Assembly: GCA_951812925.1 (NCBI GenBank)
Contig: OX638372.1
Location: forward strand, 90,107,058-90,171,057
Length of the DNA stretch: 64,000 bases
Reading direction: 5' to 3'
Origin: Calliopum simillimum
Taxonomy: Eukaryota > Arthropoda > Insecta > Diptera > Lauxaniidae
Part shown: positions 1-10,956 of the stretch, in pieces
Layout: the number at the start of each line of letters is the position of its first letter
How positions within the stretch are numbered: the stretch's first letter is position 1
Notes under the pieces: generated by a model
Databases searched by the model: none
Told to the model about the DNA's origin: nothing
Seen by the model: only the letters and a program-made list of their open reading frames with translations
Program-made: the position numbers and the translations under genes

Positions 1-934
1 AATCGTCTAGGAAACTGTTTTCTATGTCAAGAAAAATAGGTACGTAGCTTAAGAAGACGAGGATCCCACTATAAAGCTTTTGGGTAATCCTAGTTCAGCT
101 ATTGATCGCTTTAATGACCACATGGGAGGTGTTGATCTTTCCGATATGTTATTGGAACTATATCCGATTGACCATAATTTCAAGAAATGCTATCTGCGCA
201 CAGTATCTTGGTGCATAAATGTATTGTATGCATTTTATCTCTTACTCTTACTTGAGTATAAGGCTAATATGCAATGACTTTTATCCTTTCTAAGACACTT
301 CCGTTGGAATTCCTTCTCCAAAGACCTTCTCCAGGTGACTTTTGATATACCACTACCTAAGCTGCCTTGTGAATGCCACTCAAATGCTGTAAATTTTGCT
401 GTTTAGTCTTCGGATCTCTTTTAGGTGTAATTCATAGTTTGGGATGGTGAATAAATGAGACAGAAGAAGATAGCTATTCAATCACAGAGATATAAAGTAT
501 GATAAACAGGAACTTTCAGTTAGATATAGCTGATGAACTACTGCCACACTGCAAATAAAACAGCACCTACACACAAGAGAGCAAATTTGTCACCTGCTCC
601 AGCTAAAACCACATCAACTTCTATTATAATTTTACACTATGAACCATGCAAAGCTATTGAGACTTCATCAGACTATATATTGAAAAAAATTCGTATCAAA
701 TTCTAAAAAAAAATTTAATTCAAATTCAATATAAAAACTGTATTGTTCATTAATTTTATTTTATAAAGTTCACCAGCAATGCCCTATGTTGTCTATAGGC
801 AACATCTTCCAGAGAACAAACTAGGATAAGCAGGACCTTGAAATTAAAAATATTTGTTCTTTAGGTCTATATTGGCAACTGTATAGCCTCAAAAAAATTT
901 TAAGTCCCCCCAAAATAATTCGGGCATGAAAGGG
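1..934 (+). mobile_element. piggyBac-like transposon remnant, right-hand part
   Basis: The window opens inside a degraded piggyBac-like element. A transposase fragment lies at 80-277. At 921-934 the sequence GGGCATGAAAGGG runs directly into TTAA (935-938), the fixed target site of piggyBac elements, and read inward it starts CCCTTTCATGCCC, a plausible piggyBac-type terminal repeat. No intact gene remains. The left end lies outside the window. The terminal-repeat assignment is inference; the transposase motif is direct. Confidence 0.6.
80..277 (+). pseudogene. piggyBac transposase fragment (DDE_Tnp_1_7)
   Basis: About 65 codons are readable from a TTG at 80 to TGA at 275-277. The core HMGGVDLSDMLLELY is the conserved MGGVD block of piggyBac (PGBD) transposases, which cut and paste DNA at TTAA. 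It is followed by a basic/aromatic stretch and a hydrophobic helix (WCINVLYAFYLLLLLEYK) as in the family. Upstream codons in the same frame also look PGBD-like (a short basic VKKNR run) but are broken by two stops. The conserved catalytic part is absent. A full PGBD protein is near 600 residues, so this is a short inactive relic. Confidence 0.7.
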
Positions 935-938
935 TTAA

Positions 939-1960
939 TACATCGCTTAGTTCTATTCTGCGTCTTCAAAATAATTTTTTGTAATTTTAAATATTGTAAT
1001 TTTGCATTAGCTACGATGCAAGAAGATCGTGAATAGGACTATTGTGTATTTAATTTCAATTCGATTAAACAAAACTAAAAAATTAGAAAAAGGAAAATAG
1101 AGAAGCGAAACCAAAAAAATTTATATATAAAAAATACAATAAAAAAAATAAAAATTAAAAAAAAAAAATCACTTACACTGGGAGTCAAACCCTGGCCCAT
1201 GGTTGCCAAGTATTTTTCAAGTGATAATCATTTGTTTAAAGAATAAATTGATTATGATTTTTGGCGGGTACTTTTCACTGCAATAATTCATGAAATCGTC
1301 CAAAAATTGTTGTGTCGAACTAATAGAATTATTAGCGATGACTTATTTTTTATTTGTATTAAAATAAATAATTTTTCTGATGTTTGCTGCAAAAACTAAC
1401 AGCTTGGGATAAAAGATAAAGCGAGGACATATCACTATCCCAACAGTCATAATCACAAAAAGAGTTTTTGGGAATATGTCTCCCTCTTGGACTTTCATAA
1501 TAAAAAGTTATTCTATTGGGACTCCGACTGTTACAAAAGGGGGCACAAACCTAAAAAAAAGCAGACATAATCCCAATTTTCTTCTTTTATTTTTTTGGGA
1601 CTATGACACATTTTGATGTGCTCATACATCTTAAAAGTCTTGAAAATCCGCGTCATATTCACAGCACTATGTCTATTTATGACGTCATTAATGGTTTCAT
1701 TGATTGTCCTGACATCCTACAGCTTATAGCGTGAATGTTCACCTCTAGGGCTTTACGATCTTCAGATTATTTTTATATTAAATATCACAGGTTGAACTAT
1801 GCCATAAGTGAGCCCATCAATAGAACTTTTTTATTGTTAAATAAATTATATAAAGATATTTCAATTGATTTTTGCTTGAATAAAGCTAAATTTAATTAAA
1901 TCTATACTGCTAAGGCTCTTAGTTTAGTTAAATTTTCATTGTATTTAAGTTTATATTAAT
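939..1960. other. AT-rich intergenic segment, no gene recognised
   Basis: No supported reading frame. It holds A/T homopolymer runs. On the minus strand around 1230-1165 there is a faint tRNA-like stretch with a B-box-like GGTTTGACTCC followed by oligo-T, possibly an old tRNA-derived SINE. The rest is unassigned. Confidence 0.4.
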
Positions 1961-2229
1961 TACACCCACGGTCAAAAAAAAAGCCGATAAGGATTTTTTG
2001 CTAAAATAGTTGGTTCTTCACCCTTTTTTATGATTGTTAATATGTAGTATGACTAATAAGTAAAAATTGTTGTCAAATAATGCATTTACTTCATATCTGT
2101 TGGCATTAGAACAACGATATTTTAAAAAAAGTAACTTAGGGCAGTTAATTCAGGGTAAATATTGATTTACACAACAATTTTAAAATATCTTACAAAACTA
2201 AAATCGGCTTTTTTTTGACCGTGAGTGTA
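1961..2229. mobile_element. Tc1/mariner-type MITE with 25-bp inverted ends
   Basis: The ends CACCCACGGTCAAAAAAAAA and, inverted, CACTCACGGTCAAAAAAAA continue into a matching GCCGAT, giving about 25 bp of terminal inverted repeat. Both ends are flanked by TA, the target duplication of the Tc1/mariner superfamily. The interior has no coding sequence, so this is a non-autonomous miniature element of about 265 bp. Confidence 0.75.
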
Positions 2230-2366
2230 TTTTCATATATATAATTTCAATTGTTCTAGTCTGTAAGGGTTGTTAATATCCAAAGACTCAAATAAATAAA
2301 TAAATTTGGTATTATAACGGCTTAAGCCGAGTTAAGCAAAATAGTCTTGAGCTCAATTTTCAAGTA

Positions 2367-3922
2367 GGGTAAGCTGGGGTACATTTGACGCCGGGGCACA
2401 TTTGACTTTGCCATTTTCGGTGTGAACACGCCTTTCGAACCAAAAACCTGAAATGCAGAATCATAACTAATTAGAGTGGAAGCAACGTAATGAACTTTGG
2501 TAGTTCTCTTTCAACTTCTCCCGCGCTAATACGCTTTTTTAACTTTTTGTGTATTTTTTTGTAATTTTCGACACCTTGTTCGTAAGGGTTTTGCAAATAA
2601 AGTTGTATTGTTTTTTGGAAGTAAGTATGAAAATTTGGTAGCACTAACCTTTACAATTAATAGAATAGAAGTGTTTTTTATCAAGGTCAAATAGTTTGAA
2701 TTTTAAAATATTTTTAATTCTTCAAGAGATATTGGGGCACATTTGACTTTTGTCGAAGGGGCACATTTGACGTACGTCCAGACATATGTGTTTGTGTATT
2801 TTAGAAAATTTTCTAGGGTTATCTTTTAAAGATATGGTATACCATTATAAAATGAAGACGAACAGACGCGATGGCGATGAAAAAAAGTTAAATTTGCTAT
2901 TTCTAATATCGGAAACCAGAGAGAAACTCCGACTTCCGACACAGAATCCATTTCATTTGATTTAATATAATTTGTTACCCTTGTTTTATCGACAATTCAA
3001 GATTTTTTAATAGGTGCTTTCCAGGACCTCTACCACTTATTTTAATTTGAAAATCTGGATGGATGAATTCCCGAAGTAATCATATTGACATCAAAGTTCA
3101 TCATGTATGCGAAGTTTTTAATAATTATCAAATTGACTGGAAGCATTCCCCATCATCATGTGAAAGCGCTGCAGATATCTTGACGATGGTGTTACCCAAA
3201 ATCCAGACCAAAGAAATTTCCATCAAACTGGCTCTTACCTAACATTTTATGTTGATGTTCTCATTAGGGGTGTTGTTGGAAATTGTACTTTATACTTATA
3301 TATTGTCCTTGGGAAATTTGGCGAAAAATCCAAAAACCCAATTTTTATGTGGAAGATATTGTAGAAGTAATTAGCTATACTTGATACAAGATCAGTTATT
3401 TGAGAAGAGTTTCACCATTAAATTGGGTTTTTATAAAACCGGAAGTGGAAGATGTTTGCCTGACTTTAAAGAGTGTAAATGAGTTTAAATTACCAACTCC
3501 AACAAATCCAGCCTCAACTTCACGTTCACGCACTAAATACGTATTTGACATCGACTTCTCACACTAATATATAAAATAAGTCTTCGTTAGTACATACATA
3601 GGTACTTATAATTTGTATTTATGTGAAAAAAATTTATGTATGAATGTTTTGTTTAATGTTTCTGTGTTATTTTTGTGAGTGTCAAATGTGCCCCTTTTAA
3701 TGTCAAATGTGCCCCGTACCTGGGGCACATTTGACAAAATGACTTTTTCTGAAAAAATTTAAAAAAGGACTCTTAATGCAGTTTTTTTGAAATTTTTTTT
3801 TTCTTGGTTTTCATCTTAAATAATCAATGTTTCAGAAACAGTAAAGAGTATTAAGATCGTGTAATAATTTTCAAAGATACAGGTCTTTGAAAATTTAGTG
3901 TCAAATGTGCCCCAGTCTCCCC
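2367..3922. mobile_element. pogo-like DNA transposon remnant (TA-flanked)
   Basis: The left end is GGGTAAGCTGGGG and the right end, inverted, is GGGGAGACTGGGG; both lead into YACATTTGAC, and both are flanked by TA. The word GGGGCACATTTGAC recurs inside near both ends (around 2393, 2735, 2759, then inverted near 3680, 3705, 3900), so the subterminal regions are built from the same motif. TA flanks plus the coding remnant at 3230-3566 suggest a pogo-type (HTH_psq/DDE_1) element of about 1.55 kb that has lost most of its gene. Confidence 0.6.
3386..3566 (+). pseudogene. C-terminal tail of a pogo-type transposase
   Basis: In one plus-strand frame near 3400-3566 the readable tail contains a VEDV block followed, after a spacer, by LPTPTNP, TSRSRTKYVF and DIDFS before a stop. 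This resembles the C-terminal end of many insect transposase-derived proteins that carry an HTH_psq and a DDE_1 domain. Catalytic residues are not visible and upstream codons are broken by stops and shifts. The family call is from memory of the pattern and is moderate. Confidence 0.4.
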
Positions 3923-3924
3923 TA

Positions 3925-4692
3925 TAATATTACACATTGTTCATGCAAAATATCTTAATGGGGCGGCGTAGGGTACCCTTTTTTTGCTGAAAACAATAGT
4001 TCTAAACATCCTGTGTTCAATGATATGATGCTTATTCTGAATCCGGTCTCAAAATTGTTGTATATCATATTTGGTTTTCGAGACATCCTAACTAAAAAAA
4101 CCAAAAGAAAAGTTTTTCGCTGTTATTGAAGCGCTATAACAAGACTAGGCTATTTTTAGCTATAAAACGTGATACGGTAGTTGAAAGCTCAGCCTTTGTC
4201 TTCAAAACGTAATTTGAACTATATCGATATCTTTTTTTTTCTCGGAGATATATCCTAAAAAGTTAAAAAAACACGTTTTTTTCAATATTTCAGTTTACGA
4301 CATTTCAAAAGAAAATGGAGATATTGATATAATTAAAATTGAGTTTTGAAGAAAAAAATTGAGGCACTCAACCACCATACCAAAGCCGTGACTTTGGCAC
4401 CTCTACTCATTAATTGGCTTTGTATCTTCCTTATTTCATATTTTTTTATGGAAAACATCGCTGGTCAGAAAAAGTTATTCTTGTTGTTGTTTCTATCGCT
4501 ATTTTTATTATTATTGTTGTTATTATTAATAGTGCCCGGTGACCAATCCCGGCTCGGTCAACAAACTAATCTGAACGTAAGAACTAAGTACATTTTTTTT
4601 AATTACATCATTATTGTATGATGCAATTTATGTCAATACAAACCCAAAGTCGAAGTGCTGAAAACCATATCAATAAAATTCGAAAAATAGCG
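3925..4692. other. Intergenic, repetitive AT-rich sequence
   Basis: No supported gene. An open frame at 4346-4621 is mostly a leucine run encoded by TTATTATTGTT simple sequence and is not convincing. The segment ends where the 4693-6865 foldback begins. Confidence 0.4.
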
Positions 4693-5399
4693 GGGCATTA
4701 CATACGTAACCGGATAGCATTTGACTTTTGAAACTTTTTGTCTTACAGAACTAGTTGAAACTAGCATCCAAGATTTTTAAAAATTTATTCATCAAGCCGT
4801 TTAAGAAATATACATTTTTAAAAAACTGAAAAAGCTGCAAAGAGACATTAATTAGTTTTTTAAAATGCTCATAGCAGTTTTAAAAGTCGGCCAAATTATG
4901 TGGCTGTTTATTTTTTGTAAGTTTTATTTTTTTTTTAAATTTTTAAAAAAAATTTATAAAATTTTTTTAAATCATTTTTTTATAAAATTTTCAACTTTCA
5001 AAACTAAATTGCTATTTTGATCAATGATTAAACTCTTCGATTTCTTAAAAAAAAATTTTTTAAAAACCTTAATGTATTTCACAAATTTTAAGACTATTTT
5101 TATAAAGGGCAAACGATGGGATCTACTTTTTTTAAATTTTTTAATTCATAATAAAGTGAGTGAAAGAGCACTTAAATATTTCTCGTTACCGGGAGAGGGT
5201 AAAAACGTTCACCGACTCCCGTTTATTTTTCCTCCCCAACATTTCTCTTTCTTTCCACCCCATAAGGGAGCGCGCCTACAAAATTTTTATAAAAATATCA
5301 AAAAAATTCTTCATTGCCGGGAGTGGAAAAAAAAAATTCACAGACCCCCATTCATTTTTTTTCTCCAACATTTTTTCTCGAACATACTAGCACCTTATA

Positions 5400-5920
5400 T
5401 CCATCCCTTTGTATGGGGATAGAAATAATCAATTTTGTATGGGAGGCCCCTTAAGGGGTGGAAAGAAGAGAATAGTACGTTCAAATGTCGTAGAGGAGAA
5501 ATTAATGGGGGTCGGTGAACATTTTTTTCGCCTCCCGGCCATGAGGAATTTCTTTGATGTTTTTATCAAAATTTTGTATGGGAGCTAACTTAAGGAGTGG
5601 AAAAAATGGGGTAGTATGTTTGAAAGAAATGTTCTAGAGGAAAAGTTAATTTTTTGCGTCTCTCGGCAGACGGGAGTTTTTTTATGGGAGCCCCCTTAAG
5701 GGGTGTATTAAAGGGATTATTTTATTCACAAAAAAAATGTTGAAGATTATGGGGGTCTGCTAACATTTTTTTCCTCTCCCGGCAATGTGGAATTTTTTGA
5801 TATTTTTATCAACATTTTGTATGGGAGTCCCCTTATGGGGTGGATAAAAAGGGATAGTTTGTATGAGTATAATATTGAAGAGGATAAGTTAGTGGGGGTC
5901 GTAGAGTATTCCGGCAACGA
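5400..5920. repeat. Tandem subrepeats with TGTATGGGAG...CCTTAAGGGGT core
   Basis: The phrase TTTTGTATGGGAG followed by CCCCTTAAGGGGTGG recurs roughly every 120-140 bp (about 5430, 5570, 5680, 5815), each followed by a GGGGTCGG and TTTTTTCC(T/G)CTCCCGG section. The same vocabulary makes up the array at 7590-8190 and a single unit at 27000-27130. Confidence 0.65.
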
Positions 5921-6112
5921 AGAATATTTTAGCGCTCGTTAACTCACTTTTTTGTTTATTAAAAAATTTAAAAAGAAAACATCCCATCGTTTGCCCATTC
6001 TTGAAATTTGTCAAATGCATTGAAGTTTTTCGAAATTTTTTTTTTTAAAATTCGAAGAGTACGATCATTGATAAAAGTAGCAATTTAGTTTTGAAAGTTG
6101 AAAATTTAATAA

Positions 6113-6748
6113 AAACTAGTAAGGGTGTTATCTTTGGCCTGGCCAAACATTAAATACCCTACACAGCTGTATTTTGAAAATTTTGCTTATATGGGAGGTG
6201 CCACGCCCTCTTGTCCGAATTCAACCAGATGTTTCTCAGAGTTTGAATTTATAGTTCTTAATATTTGAGTGAAATTTGGTTGGATTATCTCAAAAAATGT
6301 TTTCAGTACAGCGTTTTGAACCTTTTGCTTATATGAGAGGTGCTACGCCCTCTTGTGCCAATTCGCCCAGTTTTTGCTCAGAGCTTGAGCTTACAATTCA
6401 TGGTATTTATGTGTATTTTGGTTGCATTATCGTGAAAAATACTCCAAAAGTTGAATTTTGAATATATTTTTTGTATGGGCGGTAGGCGTGTCCGTTGACC
6501 GATTTCACTCATTTTCAATCCCCCGAGCTAACTTTGATGGCAAAGGCTGTGCACCAAATTTCATTGAATTATATAGCTTAGTTTTCCCAAAAAATGTATT
6601 TCCACACACAGTCAGCCAGCCAGACAGACGGACATGGCTATATCGCTGATCAAGAATATATATACTTTTCTATATCTGCCACGCCTCCTTCTCAGCGTTA
6701 CAAACGAAAGGACAAAGTGAATATACCCTGGGTGTAGGGTATAAAAAT
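6113..6748 (+). repeat. Dispersed repeat family R, copy 1
   Basis: It begins CTAGTAAGGGTG and ends GGGTGTAGGGTATAAAAA, the same ends as the copies at 21992, 29336, 40458 (inverted) and 60107. Internal landmarks in order: TTTGGCCTGGCCAAAC, two or three GGGAGGTGCCACGCCC blocks, GGGCGGTAGGCGTGTCCGTT, CAGACAGACGGACATGGC, GATCAAGAATATATATACTT, AACGAAAGGACAAAGTGAAT. The last blocks resemble a widespread non-coding dipteran repeat. Short frames inside (6276-6461, 6458-6649) recur only because the repeat recurs. Superfamily not assigned. Confidence 0.8.
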
Positions 6749-7068
6749 CATTTCAAAATATTTTTTTAATACTTTTTAAAAGCTTTCAAAAAAAAACTAA
6801 AACTTTTAAAAAAACAATCACATGATTTGGCCGACTGTTGCTATCCGGTTACGTTTGTAATGCCCAATATGTATAAAACGAAAGCTTTCGAAAATTGTAG
6901 CATATCATCTTAAAGTATCAAAATTATATTATATGTATGAAAAACACTGTAAATATTTTCAAAATCAGAAAACATTAGAAAATATCAGAAAGTATTAAAA
7001 AACATCTAAAAGATTAAAGTGGTTTCGAAAACTCAAAAATAATAGAAGAAAGTCAAAAACCAGCAAAA

Positions 7069-7155
7069 ATGTCAAAAAATACATTTTTTCTAACCATCCT
7101 TGTTGCAATATTAATCGATGCTGCAAAGTTTGTTCCCCATGGAACGATTTGTTAG
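7069..7155 (+). CDS. Short secretory-leader-like ORF, 28 codons, doubtful
   Basis: From ATG 7069 (context AAAATG) to TAG 7153-7155 the peptide has a short basic start, a hydrophobic core (FFLTILVAILIDAA) and then KFVPHG, which looks like a signal peptide with a cleavage region. It ends after 28 residues with no following exon found, and there is no clear donor site. It may be a chance frame, or the first exon of a lost small secreted protein. Confidence 0.15.
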   Translation: MSKNTFFLTILVAILIDAAKFVPHGTIC

Positions 7156-7322
7156 GGCTTTAGCCAGCTTATTGTTTCTGAATAGGGTCTCCGAATATGG
7201 CGCTGACTCTGGTGAGAAAAATTTTTGTTATCTACCGTATTATATTAAATTCCTTTGTTTTTATTTTCATAAAACAAAAATGTCGTGAGTGACTCAGGAG
7301 ATGATCTTTTTATACCTATTAT

Positions 7323-7560
7323 GTCCACTTCTAAGAAAGAACAAAGCGAAAATCCCTTGTTAGTTGTTTATAAACATACACTTGATATACATGATTGTGT
7401 AATTTCTTTAAGTGTACATACCATTTTGGTTGACGCAAAGCACTTGTTGACCCTGCACTAATCGCAACATTCAGTATAGCAGTGAAAATTCAACCTAAAG
7501 GTAGCGCAACCCAAAAGCGGTAAGACCGAGTTAAAACAAGTTCGATTTTAAATTCCACCG
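7323..7560 (+). repeat. Intergenic repeat W, copy 1
   Basis: The stretch with TGTACATACCATTTTGGTTG, CCCTGCACTAATCGCAACA, TTCAGTATAGCAGTG, AAATTCAACCTAAAGGTAG and CCCAAAAGCGGTAAGA recurs at 10560-10735 (same strand, just upstream of Gr copy 1) and at 28340-28460 (opposite strand). No coding capacity seen. Confidence 0.65.
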
Positions 7561-7589
7561 AGTATTTGCTTACTTTCCGAAAATCATAT

Positions 7590-8190
7590 CAAAAAAAAAA
7601 ATCTGTTGAGAATAGGAGGTAAGTATGTGGCGGAAAAATATAAGTCGCGAAAAAATAATGGGGGTCGGTCATACATTTAAACCTTCTATGGGTACCCGTG
7701 GGCCAGTTAGGGCAGTTGGGGCATTTTATATAAAAACAGTAACTTTGTATGGGAGCCCCCTTAAGGATTAGAAATAGGGGGTAGGTATGCTGAGAAAAAA
7801 CTTTGGAGGGGGGCTAATGGCGGTCGGTCTTATATTTGACTCCTCTAGGAGTGCCTTCTGGGCAGTTATGGGCCTATTTGACGATTTCCTTTCCTTATTT
7901 TTTCATATCCAGGACATCTATTTTGTATGGGAGTCCCCTAAAAAGTCAGAGATAGAGGGTAAGAATGTTAGGAAAAAATGTTGGGAAAAAAAAATATTAG
8001 GGACCAGTCACACATTAGACCCTTCTAAGGGCACCCAGGGAGTGGTGGGGGTCGATTTCCTAAAAATTTTAATTTTGTATGGGAGCCTCTTTAGGAGTTA
8101 GAGATAGGGGGTAAGTATGCTTGGTAAAAATTTTGGTGAGGGAAAAATAATGTGGGTCGGTCATACATTTGACCCCTCTAGAGGTGGCCC
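7590..8190. repeat. Tandem array of about 150-175-bp units
   Basis: The segment TTTGTATGGGAGYCYCYTTA followed by GAGATAGGGGGTAAGTATG, a GTCGGTCATACATTTGAC block and CCCTCTAGG recurs with starts near 7746, 7921 and 8074, plus a partial unit at 7618. Reading frames across the array (7787-8101) are a by-product. A further isolated unit lies at 27000-27130. Confidence 0.7.
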
Positions 8191-8563
8191 CTAAACATTT
8201 GTAGGGCTGTATGTAAATTTTTTCTCTTTTTCTCTAACCCTTGACCTCGATGCGCCAACCTTTACCCTCACTCCACCCCCAAAATTTTTTTTGCAAGCTT
8301 ATATTTTTTTCCAACATATCAAATTGATGTTACTTAGGATCTCCATACATTCTTAAAACACCTCTATTACACACCTTAGGTCGCATCTCGACTGTAAAAA
8401 GTTTTTATGGTCTGTTTCAAAGTGTTATATTTTTGATTTAATCAACTGAAAATGGGAAGTGGCATGCATACGGAATTAGTGTTTTACATCTACTTTGTGA
8501 TACGATTTGGCTTTGTGCAAATATAAATGGTTAAAACATTATTTTTTGGCTTTTCTTAAAAAG

Positions 8564-9115
8564 TATCATGTATTCGGGTATGAGACACATCATGTATCCG
8601 GGTATGAGACACTTTTTTTTCGAACCCAAATCGTATGCAACTGTCAATTATTGACATGTATGTAATGCTACATGAATCAAGTTTTGTGTTTACGTACAGT
8701 TTTGGTGTTTTTATTTCGTATTTTCTAATTTTTACTGCATTTTTAAAGATGTCTCATACCCGGATACAAAATTTGTAACGATATGGACATTTTTTCTTTC
8801 GAACCAAAATCTAGTGTAACGAAAAATAATAAAAGTTTGTGCACCCACACAGTCATGTGGCTTTTATATCATATTTTCTGAATTTCATTGCATTTTTCTA
8901 GGTGTCTCATACCCGGATACAATTTTTTTAATTGCGAAAAACATGTACTTCGAAAATTGGCCATAACTTTTGCATGTGATGAAATAGCTTTCTATGTCTT
9001 TTAAAAGAAATTTGTGTGCATTTCTTTCCTTTCAAACGATATATAAAACACCCGAAACGGTTTGACCAGTAAAAAGTGATGGCTCGAAAACAAAACCCGT
9101 CTCATACCCGGATAC
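8564..9115. mobile_element. MITE-like element with GTATCCGGGTATGAGACAC ends
   Basis: The left side carries TGTATTCGGGTATGAGACAC and at once a second copy; the inverted form GTCTCATACCCGGATAC closes the right side at 9099-9115 and also occurs inside near 8749 and 8901. The repeated subterminal word suggests a small inverted-repeat transposon with no gene. The target duplication was not identified. Confidence 0.5.
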
Positions 9116-9164
9116 ACTCCCTTACTTATATCTGTGCCAAATATTTTTCTCTAAAAAGGTCACA

Positions 9165-9850
9165 GCAATTTTAATGAAACTTGGAATAGTGTTAGATATG
9201 TATTAGCATACAATAAAGAATGAGCTAGGTTTGAACTTTGTAAATTCTCACCAGGGGACGTGGCGCTGCCCTAAATTTTAAATTTGATTTAGTCATAACT
9301 CACAAACCATGCAAGGTATTTAAATGAAATTTGGTGCGCAGGTACGGCTTAATAATACCTTGTAACAGACAAAAAGTGGGCGGAATCGAATAAGTGCCAC
9401 GCCCACTTTATAGCCGTGAAAATTTTGATTTAATATTACTCGAAAACGACTCCAACAATTTTAATGAAAGTTTAGAAGATGTTACCTCTGCAAACAGTTA
9501 ATAATATGTGATACGCCGTTATATTGGGAAAACTCGTTGAAGGGCTTGCCACCGCCCACAAAAATATAATACGCTATAAAAAAATAACTACTAAAGCAAT
9601 CTTTCTGAATTTAACTGTAGAGAATCAATTTGCTATTAGGCACCCACAAACTGAAAGTAGGGAAAATATCGCCTGTGAGCGTGGAACCTCCCATAGAAGT
9701 AAAACACATTTAATGCCATTTCTCGCAAGTCGTACAACATATTTCGATGAAATTTGGTATGCGGATCTGGATCAGGAGTATCTAAAGCATAACAAAAAGT
9801 GGGCTTTGTTCAAAAATTGCCTCGCCCACTTTTTACCAAAATGAAAAATT
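9165..9850. repeat. Dispersed repeat V, copy 1
   Basis: Long similarity with 31005-31690: shared blocks CTAAATTTTAAATTTRAT, ATGAAATTTGGT, CTTGTAACARACRAAAAG, TGCCACGCCCACTTT, AATATTACTCGA and GGGCGAAATAT. The frame at 9524-9844 lies inside the repeat and has no independent support. Confidence 0.6.
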
Positions 9851-10060
9851 TGGTTAATAACTCAGGCACAAAAAATAAAATGGAATGAACTTTTTATTTC
9901 TTATATGCAGTCTTATCTAATTTTTGACGCTGAATCCGTCTTCATCAGCAGAACTGTCATTATACCTGCAGGGTTTTGAAATATCCTTGCTTGAAGTTGA
10001 AGAAAACGCTTTGTTCAGTCTTACAGCGTTGCTATAAGAAAAGGTGAAATTCTTTTTATA

Positions 10061-10260
10061 NNNNNNNNNNNNNNNNNNNNNNNNNNNNNNNNNNNNNNNN
10101 NNNNNNNNNNNNNNNNNNNNNNNNNNNNNNNNNNNNNNNNNNNNNNNNNNNNNNNNNNNNNNNNNNNNNNNNNNNNNNNNNNNNNNNNNNNNNNNNNNNN
10201 NNNNNNNNNNNNNNNNNNNNNNNNNNNNNNNNNNNNNNNNNNNNNNNNNNNNNNNNNNNN
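10061..10260. other. Assembly gap, 200 N
   Basis: Exactly 200 unresolved bases. The two frames spanning it are artefacts. A gap here, about 700 bp upstream of a frameshifted receptor copy, is a reason to treat indels in this region with caution. Confidence 0.98.
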
Positions 10261-10559
10261 GTATAAAAAGCAGTTTTGAAGCAATTTTTATAGTACTATA
10301 AAATTCGACCTAGAGCCAAACAAGCGAAACACATTTAGGGTTTTACTAGTAACATCATGGGCTTTCAGGAACAGCATTCAAAAAAATTTTTGGATTTTTT
10401 TTGTTGCACTGTGTAATATGACTCCACCTTTTCTGGCTACGAGGGACTTTTCTGGACCTACTTTTTTTTTCTTAATTTAAACACAAGAAAACTGAATCCA
10501 AAGTTAATTTTTCGATATCTACAAGGGTCTAGGCTTCGGTCCTCAAGGGGTTATTATGT

Positions 10560-10735
10560 TCACTTCTAAAGCGAACACCTCCCTTTTTAGTTGTGTACAT
10601 ACCATTTCGGTTGTTGCAAGGTATTTGTTGTCCCTGCACTAAGCACAACATTCAGTAAAGCAGTGGAAATTCAACCTGAAGGTAACATAACCCAAAAGCG
10701 GTAGCATCTAAGTAGTTAAAACAATTTAACAATTT
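10560..10735 (+). repeat. Intergenic repeat W, copy 2
   Basis: Same blocks as 7323-7560 (GTACATACCATTTCGGTTG, CCCTGCACTAAGCACAACA, AAATTCAACCTGAAGGTAA, CCCAAAAGCGGTA). It lies 220 bp upstream of the Gr copy 1 start codon. Confidence 0.6.
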
Positions 10736-10956
10736 AAGGGCTTGCTTGTGTTTAATGGCTTGGCTACTGACTTAAGTTAATATTGATTTTTCATTTTAAC
10801 TGTTTTTTAAACAAATTTCGCCCTTCGTTTAGTTTTTACTATTATTTTAATTTTTTTTTTTTTCATTAAAAAATTAAATATTTTAATTCCAACAAAAATT
10901 CATAGAATTTTGCCTATCTTCTTTTTTTGTTCAAAGATTATTTATTTCTCAACAAT

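Larger units (their letters stand above)
4693..6865. mobile_element. Large foldback element with nested repeat insertion
   Basis: The ends GGGCATTACATACGTAACCG and, inverted, GGGCATTACAAACGTAACCG are complementary and lead into further matching arms. The inner parts at about 5005-5165 and 5940-6090 are again near-perfect inverted copies, both containing the word CCCATCGTTTGCC in opposite orientation. The centre (5170-5930) is made of related G-rich subrepeats. A copy of the dispersed repeat described at 6113-6748 has inserted in the right arm. No coding capacity; the reading frames at 5024-5422 and 5160-5390 fall in the repeats. Confidence 0.7.

Noticed and set aside
4346..4621. Leucine-rich membrane-like ORF
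   Set aside because: The hydrophobic run is encoded by TTATTATTGTT simple sequence; no homologous structure or splice context.
6276..6649. Recurring small ORFs inside repeat family R (also at 29683, 40467, 60390-60885) that look like a conserved protein family
   Set aside because: They are similar only because the repeat is similar; frames differ by stops and shifts among copies, on both strands, with no domain.
10021..10301. ORFs across the N run
   Set aside because: They consist almost entirely of unknown bases.
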